A stretch of DNA of 64,000 bases from Photobacterium sp. TLY01 (GTDB lineage Bacteria; Pseudomonadota; Gammaproteobacteria; Enterobacterales; Vibrionaceae), in contig NZ_CP090364.1 of the NCBI RefSeq assembly GCF_021432065.1, forward strand, positions 1,688,601-1,752,600. Direction: 5' to 3'. A model generated the notes under the pieces. That model was given only the letters and a program-made list of their open reading frames with translations. It did not search any database and had not been told where the DNA came from. Both the position numbers and the translations under genes were made by a program. Of this stretch, positions 9,357 to 18,370 are shown piece by piece. The stretch's first letter is position 1, and each line of letters opens with the position of its first letter.

Positions 9357-9842
9357 ATGCCTTCTTTTGATATTATTTCTGAAGTCGATACCGTTGAATT
9401 GAAAAACGCGGTAGATAACAGTAACCGCGAGCTGGATACCCGCTTTGATTTCCGCAATGTAGAAGCAACTTTTTCTCTGGATAAAGAAATCGTGAAAATG
9501 TCTGCTGAAGCAGAATTCCAGCTGCTGCAAATGCGCGATATCCTTCGTGGGAACTTAGCCAAACGCGGCGTCGATGCCCGCGCGATGGAAACCAAAAACA
9601 TCGTGCACACAGGGAAAACCTATTCGCAGGAAGCCATGTTTAAGCAAGGGATTGATACCCCAGTGGCTAAGCAGATCGTGAAGATGCTGAAAGATTCCAA
9701 GATCAAAGTACAAGCATCGATTCAGGGCGATAAAGTCCGGGTCACCGGAAAAAAACGCGATGATCTGCAAGCAGCAATGGCGCTGGTTCGAGGCTCTGAA
9801 GAACTGGATAAGCCGTTCCAGTTTGAAAATTTCCGCGACTGA
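9357..9842 (+). CDS. yajQ: YajQ family nucleotide-binding protein
   Basis: 161 residues, the normal length of YajQ, made of two ferredoxin-like half-domains. It starts [11 protein letters not shown] and has [44 protein letters not shown] and the final PFQFENFRD, as in E. coli YajQ. The family binds nucleotides, RNA, and in Xanthomonas cyclic di-GMP, where it acts with a regulator. The frame is open 58 codons further upstream into aroH, but AGGA 8 bases before the ATG at 9357 and the family start fix the call. A GC-rich hairpin without T-run (9867-9889) follows. Confidence 0.95.
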   Translation: MPSFDIISEVDTVELKNAVDNSNRELDTRFDFRNVEATFSLDKEIVKMSAEAEFQLLQMRDILRGNLAKRGVDARAMETKNIVHTGKTYSQEAMFKQGIDTPVAKQIVKMLKDSKIKVQASIQGDKVRVTGKKRDDLQAAMALVRGSEELDKPFQFENFRD

Positions 9843-10113
9843 TTCACCCAGTATCCATTGGTTTCAGGAAGGCAAAGGATGCCTTCCTGATCATTCACAG
9901 TATCAATAGCCACACTTTTTACACCACTCCAATTAAGTTGCAGGGCGTTATCACAACTTCTCAGCAAGTCGCTGACTCCTTCACTGATTCCTGTTGCTTG
10001 CTATCACAATTTGTCATTTCACCTCACGACAAAACCGCCATAAGCGATACCTTATTTTGCAGTACATTTTTTCGGCTAACAGGCCGGTTTTTACTGCACT
10101 TAAGGAACCAACC

Positions 10114-11736
10114 ATGAATCACAGTCACTTACTGCAAAGGACACTGAAAACCGTCCTGATCAGCAGTGCTTTGCTCTCTGCCAGTGTGATGGCTACGGCA
10201 AATTACAACCCCGATGGTGTCTACAGCACCGGCGAACAAGTCATTTATCTGGGAAATACCTATCAGGCTTTGCGCACCACAGAAAACGAGGCACCCGATA
10301 CGTCTCTGGGCGATGCCTGGCAACAGGTCAATCCACTGAACGCGACCTCAGCAACCACAACAACCTACCCGGCCTATCAAAGCACTGCTGTGTATGTCGG
10401 TGGTGACCATGTTTCTTACAACAGCCAGATTTATAAAGCCAAATGGTGGACACAGGGTGAAGCACCAGACGCCACACCCGGCACAGGCGTCTGGGAATGG
10501 GTCAGTGCAGACAACACCCCTGATCCAGGCCCCGGTCCCGATCCGGATCCGACACCTGACCCTACCCCCACCAACGGCATCATTGGGCAGAACCCGGACG
10601 GCAGCTATATCATGAGCAAATCCTATCTGGATGCCCGGGAAGCCGAGCTGACCAGCTCACCTGAATTCACAGAAGTACTGGCTTCTATCAGCACACGCGA
10701 CAACGCCATTGTCGAGGCCGTTGTGCCAGGTTTGTCCACCAACCCGGATAACGTCAAGCGGGTTGAAGCCTTAATCAGTGAGCAAAAATGGGAGACGCTG
10801 TTCCCGGAGCGTAACGCCGCCTATACCTACAATAACTTCCTGAAAGCCGTCGCGAAATTCAAAGGATTCTGCGCCACTTATACCGATGAACGCGCTGCGC
10901 AATCTGATGCCATCTGCGCCAAATCTCTGGCCGTCATGTTTGCGCATTTCACTCAGGAAACCGGCGCCCATAACCCTCACTCGCCTTACGAAGAATGGCG
11001 ACAGGGCCTATTCTTTGTTCGCGAAGCCGGGTGTTCGGAAGAGGCCTCTTCCTGTGGTTACAACAGTGAATGTGCCGCCAGTAACTGGCAGACTGAACAG
11101 TGGCCATGCGGCACCAACCCTGACGGCAGTTATGTGAAGTATTTCGGGCGCGGCGCGAAACAGCTGTCATACCACTATAACTACGGACCATTTTCTGATT
11201 TTATCTTTAACGACGTGAACGTGTTGCTGCAGGATCCGGACCGTGTGGCTGACAGCTGGCTGAACCTGGCATCTGCGGTGTTCTTCTTTGTGTATCCCCA
11301 GCCACCGAAACCTTCCATGCTGCATGTGATTGACGGGACATGGCAGCCAACAGCAACTGATATTGCTGAGAAGCGCGTACCCGGTTTTGGTGTCACCACC
11401 ATGATCATCAATGGCGGTATTGAATGTACGCTAGAGACCGAGAAACCTCAGTCAGTCAACCGTATTCAATACTACCGGGGCCACGCGGCCGCTCTGGGTG
11501 TTGATATTCCCGCTGACGAACAACTGGGTTGTGCCGGTATGAAAGCGTTCAAGAAAACCGCTGAGAGCACATTTGGCCTGTACTGGGAAAATGACTGGGG
11601 TTATTACCCGGATAACCCGGGTGGCAGCAGCTTTGCCTGCCGGATTGAATCCGGCTATCAAACCGCGCACACTACGCTGAAAAAAGGCGATTATGCCAAG
11701 TGTATTCAGAAATATTACGGCGTGACGATTGAGTAA
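10114..11736 (+). CDS. Secreted GH19 chitinase with two chitin-binding modules
   Basis: 540 residues. A signal peptide of about 28 residues ends at MATA. Two CBM5/12-type modules follow at about 30-72 and 84-132; the second has the aromatic AKWWT motif that stacks on chitin. A Pro/Asp-rich linker runs from about 135 to 153, then a GH19 catalytic domain to about 500. [11 protein letters not shown] contains the likely general acid Glu282, and [11 protein letters not shown] the GRG motif; several Cys pairs suggest disulfides. It would cleave chitin outside the cell with inversion of configuration. The ATG at 10114 has AAGGA upstream; a more distal ATG would spoil the signal peptide. A strong terminator follows. 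Confidence 0.94.
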   Translation: MNHSHLLQRTLKTVLISSALLSASVMATANYNPDGVYSTGEQVIYLGNTYQALRTTENEAPDTSLGDAWQQVNPLNATSATTTTYPAYQSTAVYVGGDHVSYNSQIYKAKWWTQGEAPDATPGTGVWEWVSADNTPDPGPGPDPDPTPDPTPTNGIIGQNPDGSYIMSKSYLDAREAELTSSPEFTEVLASISTRDNAIVEAVVPGLSTNPDNVKRVEALISEQKWETLFPERNAAYTYNNFLKAVAKFKGFCATYTDERAAQSDAICAKSLAVMFAHFTQETGAHNPHSPYEEWRQGLFFVREAGCSEEASSCGYNSECAASNWQTEQWPCGTNPDGSYVKYFGRGAKQLSYHYNYGPFSDFIFNDVNVLLQDPDRVADSWLNLASAVFFFVYPQPPKPSMLHVIDGTWQPTATDIAEKRVPGFGVTTMIINGGIECTLETEKPQSVNRIQYYRGHAAALGVDIPADEQLGCAGMKAFKKTAESTFGLYWENDWGYYPDNPGGSSFACRIESGYQTAHTTLKKGDYAKCIQKYYGVTIE

Positions 11737-11768
11737 TATCACGCATTGCTGCGACATCAGATAATCAT

Positions 11769-11806
11769 TCCGGGATAACAGCATCAGGCTCTTATCCCGG
11801 ATTTTT
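11769..11806 (+). terminator. Terminator of GH19 chitinase gene
   Basis: Arms CCGGGATAA and TTATCCCGG with a 13-base loop, followed by ATTTTTC. Confidence 0.85.
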
Positions 11807-11969
11807 CATGCAATCACTTGAAAATACGCAAGCTGTGATACCGATTCCCCTATCTGCTTTCTATCCCTTGATTTCTTTTTGTCTCACCGCTGAGTTTGTT
11901 AGAGTGCCACTGCAATCGTTACTGACGATTCTCAAGCAACACTTTTTTCACCACTGACGGAAAAACTGC

Positions 11970-12587
11970 ATGACCCTGCCCGAACGCCCATCTGACGAGC
12001 AACCTGAAAATCCACTTATCTGGCCCATTCTCGGCCTGCTGGAAAAACACCCCGATGGATGGATGGTGCACACCCTGGCGGAATCGCTGAAGCAGCAAGG
12101 ATTACTGAACACCTTAGATGAGGTTGCTGAGCAGGATCTTTTCAAGCGAAATTTTCTGCTGATGAATGCGTTATATCAGCTGCAGCAAATGTTGTTGCCC
12201 GGCCAGTGGCTGCAGGCGCAGGCAATGGATATCAAACTGATGCACAATCCGGGTGATCAGCAAGTCGACGAGCAAGACCCGCTCAGGGAGTATTATCTGG
12301 ACTGGCAGAATTATAACTCTGATACCCACGCCATCCGTGACCTGCTATCGACGTTCTGGCAAAAGTATCAGCAACACATTGGCAACCTGAGTGTCACGAC
12401 AAACGCCTCTTGGCAACAGGATCTGGCCGTGCTTGAACTTCCCGCAGACGCCAGCCCGGCACAAATACGCAAACAATGGCGAAGATTGGCGCTTCGCTGG
12501 CACCCAGACCGTCCAGAGGGCGATACAGACAAGTTCCGGCTGGCCTGTGAAGCCTGGCAGCGCATTCAAAGCCGCCTCCACAACTAA
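11970..12587 (+). CDS. DnaJ-related protein with C-terminal J domain
   Basis: 205 residues. The N-terminal two thirds match the DNAJ-related N-terminal family (PENPLIWPILGLLEKHPDGWMVHTLAE). The last 60 residues form a short J domain with the diagnostic HPD in RRLALRWHPDRPEGD near 175. J domains stimulate the ATPase of Hsp70 partners, so this is a co-chaperone of unknown client. The ATG at 11970 is the first in the frame. Two atypical Hsp70 genes lie 4 kb downstream, but nothing here shows that they are its partner. Confidence 0.85.
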   Translation: MTLPERPSDEQPENPLIWPILGLLEKHPDGWMVHTLAESLKQQGLLNTLDEVAEQDLFKRNFLLMNALYQLQQMLLPGQWLQAQAMDIKLMHNPGDQQVDEQDPLREYYLDWQNYNSDTHAIRDLLSTFWQKYQQHIGNLSVTTNASWQQDLAVLELPADASPAQIRKQWRRLALRWHPDRPEGDTDKFRLACEAWQRIQSRLHN

Positions 12588-12710
12588 CCCCCAAACATCA
12601 ACTCATTCAAATTTTTCTAATAAGCTGTTCGTCAGCCTGAACTGTTCTCTTGCCTCTGCCCGGCGTACACTTTTTCAAAATACGCCGGAAGCTGATATTC
12701 GGAGGCAATC

Positions 12711-13553
12711 ATGGCAATCAGACAAATTCAACAAATCCTGCGCTCTCACCCATCTTCTGATGGTGATGGTGTCAAAATTCAACGCGTGCATGGTTTCGAC
12801 AATGCGGCATTCTCACCTTTTCTGATGGTTGATGAACTCAAGTCTGATCAGGCCGCTGACTATATTGGCGGGTTTCCACCCCATCCGCACCGAGGCATTG
12901 AAACACTGACTTATATGTTACGTGGTCACTTTCAGCATCAGGACCACATGGGCAACAAAGGCGAACTGAAAGACGGTGGCGCGCAGTGGATGTCAGCAGG
13001 TAAAGGAGTGATTCACAGTGAGATGCCCATCATGTCCGACGGGCAATTGCATGGTTTTCAGATCTGGATCAATCTGCCTGCCAGCAAGAAAATGTTGCCG
13101 GCTCAGTACCATGATTTTCAGTCTGACGTGATTACAGAGAAACAGCTCAGTGAGAAGAACTTAATTCGCGTGATTGCAGGCGATCTCACCATTGACGGCG
13201 ACACCCTGACCGGCCCGCTGCAAGATACAGGTGTCCCCACCACGATTGCAGACTGGCGTGCCGCTGCCGGTGAGCAGTTGAACAGTTGTCTGAACCCGGA
13301 TTTCCAGGCCATGCTGTATATTTACCAGGGTGGAGTCAGTATTGAGGGGCGCCATGCCAAAGCCGGAGAACTGGTGATGTTAACTGCCGGGGAAGGCCTG
13401 GCAATCACGGCGACAGAAGAGACCGGGCTGCTCTTGCTTTCGGGCACTCCGATTCATGAGCCAGTGGCACATTACGGCCCGTTTGTCATGAATACCATGG
13501 ACGAGATCGAGCAAGCAATTCGTGATTATCAGACCGGCCAGCTGACCGACTGA
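12711..13553 (+). CDS. Pirin family protein (YhhW-like)
   Basis: 280 residues, a bicupin. The N-terminal cupin has the metal-binding pattern GFPPHPHRGIETLTYMLRG (His pair near 62-64), then H in FQHQDHMGNKG and GDQWMSAGKGVIHSE-like sequence with a final H and E near 100-103, as in pirins that oxidise quercetin. Pirins are iron proteins, with quercetin 2,3-dioxygenase activity shown for E. coli YhhW; the natural substrate is unclear. GGAGG lies 5 bases before the ATG. It shares a bidirectional terminator with lpxL. Confidence 0.9.
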   Translation: MAIRQIQQILRSHPSSDGDGVKIQRVHGFDNAAFSPFLMVDELKSDQAADYIGGFPPHPHRGIETLTYMLRGHFQHQDHMGNKGELKDGGAQWMSAGKGVIHSEMPIMSDGQLHGFQIWINLPASKKMLPAQYHDFQSDVITEKQLSEKNLIRVIAGDLTIDGDTLTGPLQDTGVPTTIADWRAAAGEQLNSCLNPDFQAMLYIYQGGVSIEGRHAKAGELVMLTAGEGLAITATEETGLLLLSGTPIHEPVAHYGPFVMNTMDEIEQAIRDYQTGQLTD

Positions 13554-13584
13554 TAACGGACAGATAGGCATACCGCCATACGAA

Positions 13585-13616
13585 AACAGCCCGCAGAACT
13601 GCGGGCTGTTTTCTTT
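13585..13616. terminator. Bidirectional terminator between pirin gene and lpxL
   Basis: Arms AACAGCCCGCAG and CTGCGGGCTGTT with a two-base loop, flanked by A-run and T-run. Confidence 0.88.
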
Positions 13617-13628
13617 TTCTTGGACCAA

Positions 13629-14558
13629 TCAGTATAAGCTGGCTTCACCTTCCGGGCGGGTCTTAAACCGACGATGCAGCCACATGTATTGCTCAGGTGC
13701 TTGCATAATCATCGGTTCTACCGCATGTTTGTTGATATACGCTGCCGCCGCATCCGGATCTTTATGCGGAAAATCTTCCAGCGGTTTAAATACTTTCAGC
13801 GTATACAGGCCGTCATCCGTATCACGCACCATAGCAATCGGCACAATCGCGCAGTCCGTGGCATCAACCAACAAACTGGTGCCGACTGTCGTACATGCCT
13901 TTTCAACAGCAAACAGGGGCGCAAAGGTTGAACGGCGACGACCATAATCATGATCAGGGGCATACCAGACCCGCTCCCCTTCACGCAAGGCGCGGAACAT
14001 CCCTTTGACATCTTTGCGATCCAGCATATAACGGTTAGAACGTACCCGGCCCTTAAACTGGAAATAGTCAAAACAAGGGTTATTATTCGGGCGGTAGACA
14101 CCAACCCCCGGAGCCCGAAGGCCGAATGCGCGGGCACCGACTTCCAGGTTCATGGAATGAACGGCAACCAGCAGAACTCCCCGTCCTTGCTTATCCAGCT
14201 CATCCAGATACTCAGCACCTTCAAACCGAATATGTCGCTTAATCCGCCATTCCGGCCAGAACCAGGCCATACCGGTTTCAAACAAAGCCAGACCGGCATT
14301 GTCGATATTTTTCTTGACCAACACATCGCGCTCTTCCTTTGGCATATCCGGAAAACAAAGTTCCAGATTACGCTCAATCGTATAGCGGCGCTTTTTAAGC
14401 AGTTTGATGGCCAGCCTGCCAACCCCTTTCCCCATCAGAAACTGAATGCGGTACGGAAGTAAGCTGATGAGTTTCATCGTGCCGATCATCAACAAGGTCG
14501 GCCAGTATCGGGGGTGAAGAAGTTCGGCCTTAAATTCCGGCGCCGTCAATTTGCTCAT
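13629..14558 (-). CDS. lpxL: Lipid A biosynthesis lauroyltransferase LpxL
   Basis: 309 residues. It transfers a secondary acyl chain to Kdo2-lipid IVA at the inner membrane. Features are the early LLHPRYWPTLLMIGTMKLISLLP membrane segment (about 13-36), the acyltransferase box VAVHSMNLE with His134 and Glu139, YRPNNNP, SNRYMLDRKDVKGM, WYAPDHDYG and the end QYMWLHRRFKTRPEG, nearly the same as E. coli LpxL. I start at the ATG at 14558, which aligns with LpxL; the frame stays open 31 codons further upstream without homology. Which acyl chain is used cannot be read from the sequence. Confidence 0.95.
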   Translation of the reverse strand: MSKLTAPEFKAELLHPRYWPTLLMIGTMKLISLLPYRIQFLMGKGVGRLAIKLLKKRRYTIERNLELCFPDMPKEERDVLVKKNIDNAGLALFETGMAWFWPEWRIKRHIRFEGAEYLDELDKQGRGVLLVAVHSMNLEVGARAFGLRAPGVGVYRPNNNPCFDYFQFKGRVRSNRYMLDRKDVKGMFRALREGERVWYAPDHDYGRRRSTFAPLFAVEKACTTVGTSLLVDATDCAIVPIAMVRDTDDGLYTLKVFKPLEDFPHKDPDAAAAYINKHAVEPMIMQAPEQYMWLHRRFKTRPEGEASLY

Positions 14559-15119
14559 AACAGAGACGATTTTCCTTATTGTTTGAAGCGAAGCCTGCAC
14601 TGTCATCGTCGCGGGCAGACAGGAAAAGAACAATGTATTGTATACCAGCATGATAAGCTTGCAAGAAGCACAACACCTGGTCTGTTCACCTGAGCACTCT
14701 CCCTGCAGTACGGAAAAAGAAAAGCCACCCGCAGGTGGCCAGTTGAAAATTATAATTGTAGTCTGTTGTTATTATTATTCTGAATCCCTGCACAGAATCA
14801 GCGCTTCCCCTAAGCCCTGAAGCAGTGATCTCAGATACTCCCTCTTCTTCCACATCACGACATAAACATGGTCGCTATACGCGCTTTGTTTCTGCTGTGT
14901 CTGGTTTCATTTTATGATTGCACTATTCAGGCCAACTTTTTCAATCTATGACTTTCAGTCAGTTATCGTTGTTGCAAACGGCAGAAGCCAGGCAGTTGTA
15001 AAACGTTCTGACAGTAACAAGGGCTGCCTGGCGACCTAAAACGCCGTTCATCCTGACAGTAATTGGTGGTACTCTGACTGGGCCAGTCAAGATGTTTAAA
15101 CGGAGTGAACACGGCAGCT
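14559..15119. other. Intergenic region upstream of lpxL
   Basis: About 560 bases without a convincing gene. It holds the lpxL promoter and, on the minus strand, a terminator hairpin that belongs to no open reading frame (see candidate small RNA). The remainder shows nothing I can name. Confidence 0.5.
14712..14905 (-). ncRNA. Candidate small RNA ending at an orphan terminator
   Basis: A hairpin with arms GCCACC and GGTGGC (14724-14739) is followed, on the minus strand, by TTTTCTTTTT. No minus-strand gene lies just upstream, and lpxL starts only further downstream, so the terminator probably ends a short independent transcript. The 5' end is not resolved; a weak -10-like TAAAAT lies near 14915 on the minus strand. 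The extent is a guess; the terminator is directly visible. An alternative is an attenuator in a long lpxL leader. Confidence 0.4.
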
Positions 15120-15413
15120 ATGTCCATCAGTAAAACCAAATCCAGTTTCTACCGACGCTTGTACGTCGCTCATCTGATCGACCAGGGTATCGCGACAGTT
15201 CCCGCACTGCTGGAATACACAGGTATGCCGCGACGTACTGCGCAAGACACAATTAAAAGCCTCTCAGACCTCGACATTGTGTGTGAGTTTAAACAGGCCG
15301 AGGGAGAGCGTCACCGGAGCGGTCGGTATGAAATTCAGGAATGGGGCGCCATCAACAAACAGTGGATTGCTGACAATCTCACGGACATAAAAGCGGTACT
15401 TGATTACCCCTGA
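15120..15413 (+). CDS. Small winged helix-turn-helix protein
   Basis: 97 residues. A winged-helix DNA-binding pattern is visible: FYRRLYVAHLIDQGIATVPALLEYTGMPRRTAQDTIKSL gives helix-turn-helix, then a basic wing (GERHRSGRYEI). It resembles the short HTH_43-type regulators common in marine gammaproteobacteria. I chose ATG 15120 with GGAGTGA 12 bases upstream; a GTG five codons earlier (15105) is possible. It is monocistronic; targets are unknown. Confidence 0.7.
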   Translation: MSISKTKSSFYRRLYVAHLIDQGIATVPALLEYTGMPRRTAQDTIKSLSDLDIVCEFKQAEGERHRSGRYEIQEWGAINKQWIADNLTDIKAVLDYP

Positions 15414-15776
15414 TGAGCGATTTGCTATGCAGGTTATCGCAGCCTGCAACTCATATTGCATTGCATTTTGCCTGTCTGATTTTCAGACACCCCGGCACGC
15501 AATGCCGCACAGGCTCAAAAAATAGACTAAAACCTAATGAAGGGCGGCGTCAGTCATAGAAGCGAAATTACGTCTGGGCACGACCGCTTGTATCACAAGT
15601 GTTTGTAGCCTGTGACAGAAAAATGTCATATTGACTTGATTGCAAAGTAACCTAAGAGACAGTTTATCGCGAAACCAGCGCTAAAAATGGCGTGTTTACT
15701 GGCTATATTAGCAATATGTTGTGCTAATATTCGGGCCAAAATTTTTCAGCTTGTCACGGACAAAGAGAAGACAAAT
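15414..15776. other. Intergenic region before the DUF2760-Hsp70 operon
   Basis: About 360 bases. A TTGACT hexamer near 15632 could be part of a promoter for the operon, but the -10 is poor. I saw no clear sigma-32 heat-shock promoter, and no gene. Confidence 0.4.
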
Positions 15777-16412
15777 ATGGCTTTAGACTTTTCAAAAATG
15801 ACTGTGGATTTATCCGCAATGCCAACCACTCTTGATATGGCGCATGGCGTACTGGCTGCGCTGGTTGTAATTTTGTTATTGCTCTATGTGACAAAGAAAG
15901 GCAAACCGGTAGAAGTTGAGAAAGTCATCGAAAAAGAAGTCCAGGTTGAGAAAATTGTCGAAGTAGAAAAACCCGTTGAAAAAATTGTTGAAGTCGAGAA
16001 GATTGTCGAGGTGGAATCGAAACTCAAGACCGCAACGCCAGACGCAGCACTTCAGCTCCTGTCTCTGCTGCAAAAAGAAGCGCGTTTCATCGACTTTATG
16101 CAAGAAGACCTGAAAGGCTTTGCCGATGCTGAAATTGGTGCGGCAGCCCGTGTAATTCACGAAGGTGGTAAAAAAGTACTGGATGAATATTTCAGCTTTG
16201 CGCCAGTGCGCAGTGAAGAAGAAGAAACCCGCATCACCTTACCAGAAGGCTTTAATGCTTCTGAAGTCCGCCTGACAGGCAATGTGGTGGGTAATGCGCC
16301 TTTCACTGGCACACTCATCCACCGCGGATGGAAAGTCACAGAGATCAATTTACCTAAAATGTCAGACGGACACGACCCACGTATCCTGTCGGCTGCAGAG
16401 GTTGAGCTATAA
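15777..16412 (+). CDS. DUF2760 membrane-anchored protein with Val-Glu-Lys repeats
   Basis: 211 residues. A single membrane segment lies at about 22-39 (VLAALVVILLLLYV), followed by a repetitive, highly charged stretch (about 45-80) with VEK and VEV units such as VEKIVEVEKPVEKIVEVEK, probably a rigid stalk. The C-terminal 130 residues match DUF2760 (LLQKEARFIDFMQEDLKGFADAEIGAAARVIHEGGKKVLDEYF). Its function is unknown; in many genomes it stands before two Hsp70-like genes, as here. The TAA overlaps the ATG of the next gene (TAATG), which implies translational coupling. The frame is open upstream, but the ATG at 15777 begins the family homology. Confidence 0.85.
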   Translation: MALDFSKMTVDLSAMPTTLDMAHGVLAALVVILLLLYVTKKGKPVEVEKVIEKEVQVEKIVEVEKPVEKIVEVEKIVEVESKLKTATPDAALQLLSLLQKEARFIDFMQEDLKGFADAEIGAAARVIHEGGKKVLDEYFSFAPVRSEEEETRITLPEGFNASEVRLTGNVVGNAPFTGTLIHRGWKVTEINLPKMSDGHDPRILSAAEVEL

Positions 16413-18247
16413 TGCAAGCACATCAAGAACATAAATACAGTGTGGGTATCGACCTGGGTACGACCCACTGCGTTCTGTCTTATGTTGATTTACAACAGGA
16501 CGAAGCACCAGTCACCGTGATGCCAATCGCCCAACTCACCACGCCGGGCAATGTAGAAGAAAAATCGCAATTGCCTTCTTTCATGTATCAGGCACACGAA
16601 TCCGAACTGGCGCCAGGGGATACTGCCCTGCCGTGGGATGCCCAGCCCAATGCGATTGTTGGTGCGATGGCACGCCATTTAGGAAGCAAAACCCCTATTC
16701 GTTTAATCGCCAGTGCCAAGAGCTGGTTGTGCCATGGTGGTATTAACCGCCGCGATTCCTTTCTGCCGCTGAATTCACCAGAAGAAGTGACAAAAGTTTC
16801 TCCACTGGCAGCAACCCGCGCTTACTTATCCCACCTTGCCAAAGCGTGGGATCATAAACACCCTGATGCGTCACTGTTCGATCAGGATGTGACCATAACC
16901 GTACCGGCCTCTTTCGATCCGGCAGCGCGCGATTTAACAGCAGAGGCGGCCCGTGAAGTGGGCTTCAAGCACCTGACACTGTTGGAAGAGCCTCAGGCAG
17001 CGGTATACAGCTGGATCAAAAATAACGATGACACATGGCGTGATCAGGTCAGCGTGGGCGATGTCATTCTGGTTGTCGATATCGGTGGTGGTACAACCGA
17101 CCTGTCTCTGGTCGCCGTAACTGAAGAAGACGGCAACCTGACGTTAAATCGTGTTGCTGTCGGTGATCATATTTTGCTGGGTGGCGATAACATGGACCTG
17201 GCGCTGGCTTACCGTCTGAAAGCCAAACTGGCTCAGGAAGGCAAGCAGCTACAGCCCTGGCAGATTCAAGCCATTACCCACGCTTGTCGCGATGCTAAAG
17301 AAGCCCTGCTGACAGACAACACTCTGCAGGCTATTCCCATTGTGGTGCCAAGCCGTGGTTCAAAACTGCTGGGCGGTACACTGCAGACTGAACTGACACA
17401 AGAGGAAGTACAGCAAACGCTTGTGGAAGGCTTCTTCCCACAAACAGGCATTGAAGAGCATCCGGTTGAAATACAGCGCGGCGCCCTGACCCAAATGGGA
17501 CTGCCTTACGCACAAGATGCCGCGATTACCCGCCATATTGCCGGTTTTCTGAGCCGTCAGTCATCCGCAGTGGATGAACTTTTTGATAGCTTTGAGCAAA
17601 TTCATGACGGCTTCATTCGCCCGTCTGCGATTTTGTTCAATGGCGGTGTGCTGAAATCTGAGCTGCTTTCTCAACGCCTGACCTCCACCATTAATCAATG
17701 GCTGACTCAGGCCGGCAGCCCAGAAGCCAAGCGCCTGCAGGGACTGGATCTGGATCTGTCCGTTGCACACGGGGCTTCTTATTACGGTTCAGTGCGCCAG
17801 GGCAAAGGTGTTCGCATACGTGGTGGCATTGCCAGCAGCTATTATGTTGGCATTGAGAGTGCCATGCCGGCCATTCCAGGTATGGAGCCGCCTGTAGAAG
17901 CACTTTGTGTGGCACCTTTTGGTATGGAAGAAGGCAGTCATGCAGAAGTATCAGGCAGAGAATTCGGCTTGATCATTGGTCAGCCAGTGACCTTCCGTTT
18001 CTTCGGTTCAACGGTTCGCCGTGAAGATGCCCCCGGGGTCCTGCTTGACTGGTGGCAACCGGAAGAGCTGGAGGAGTTGCCAGCTATTCAAGTGACTTTA
18101 CCGGTATCCGATGGTCGTTCTGCGGGACAAATCGTTCCCGTCTCACTGGCTGCACGGGTGACAGAACTGGGCACCTTATGCCTGGAAGCCATTCCAACCG
18201 ATGGCGGGCAAAAATGGCAAGTAGAGTTTGACGTTCGGGAAAGCTAA
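16412..18247 (+). CDS. Hsp70-family protein (first of two)
   Basis: 611 residues. The actin-like ATPase fold is intact: phosphate-1 loop GIDLGTTH at 12-19, a conserved TVPASFDPAARDLT-type connect region near 165, LLEEPQAAVYSW near 192, phosphate-2 VVDIGGGTTDLSLV near 225, and ILFNGGVLKSELL near 410. The C-terminal part is shorter than and unlike the DnaK peptide-binding domain, so its client binding should differ. It is translationally coupled to the DUF2760 gene, suggesting that it works with that membrane protein. A hairpin follows before the second Hsp70 gene. Confidence 0.88.
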   Translation: MQAHQEHKYSVGIDLGTTHCVLSYVDLQQDEAPVTVMPIAQLTTPGNVEEKSQLPSFMYQAHESELAPGDTALPWDAQPNAIVGAMARHLGSKTPIRLIASAKSWLCHGGINRRDSFLPLNSPEEVTKVSPLAATRAYLSHLAKAWDHKHPDASLFDQDVTITVPASFDPAARDLTAEAAREVGFKHLTLLEEPQAAVYSWIKNNDDTWRDQVSVGDVILVVDIGGGTTDLSLVAVTEEDGNLTLNRVAVGDHILLGGDNMDLALAYRLKAKLAQEGKQLQPWQIQAITHACRDAKEALLTDNTLQAIPIVVPSRGSKLLGGTLQTELTQEEVQQTLVEGFFPQTGIEEHPVEIQRGALTQMGLPYAQDAAITRHIAGFLSRQSSAVDELFDSFEQIHDGFIRPSAILFNGGVLKSELLSQRLTSTINQWLTQAGSPEAKRLQGLDLDLSVAHGASYYGSVRQGKGVRIRGGIASSYYVGIESAMPAIPGMEPPVEALCVAPFGMEEGSHAEVSGREFGLIIGQPVTFRFFGSTVRREDAPGVLLDWWQPEELEELPAIQVTLPVSDGRSAGQIVPVSLAARVTELGTLCLEAIPTDGGQKWQVEFDVRES

Positions 18248-18269
18248 TGCTTTCTCAGATGATATTTCG

Positions 18270-18297
18270 ACGGCGCATTCATTGCGCCGTTATTTTA
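18270..18297 (+). terminator. Intra-operon terminator or attenuator between the two Hsp70 genes
   Basis: Arms ACGGCGCA and TGCGCCGT with a five-base loop, followed by TATTTT. It should reduce read-through into the second Hsp70 gene. Confidence 0.7.
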
Positions 18298-18370
18298 CCC
18301 AGCTTACCCAGTCTCAGCCACATGCTAGTTACAAGGTAACTTCTGAGTAAAAACAGGCACGGAGTCTTAC

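Noticed and set aside
15900..16020. Direct repeats resembling a small CRISPR or tandem array
   Set aside because: The repeats encode VEK/VEV units inside an open reading frame; unit lengths vary and there are no spacers.
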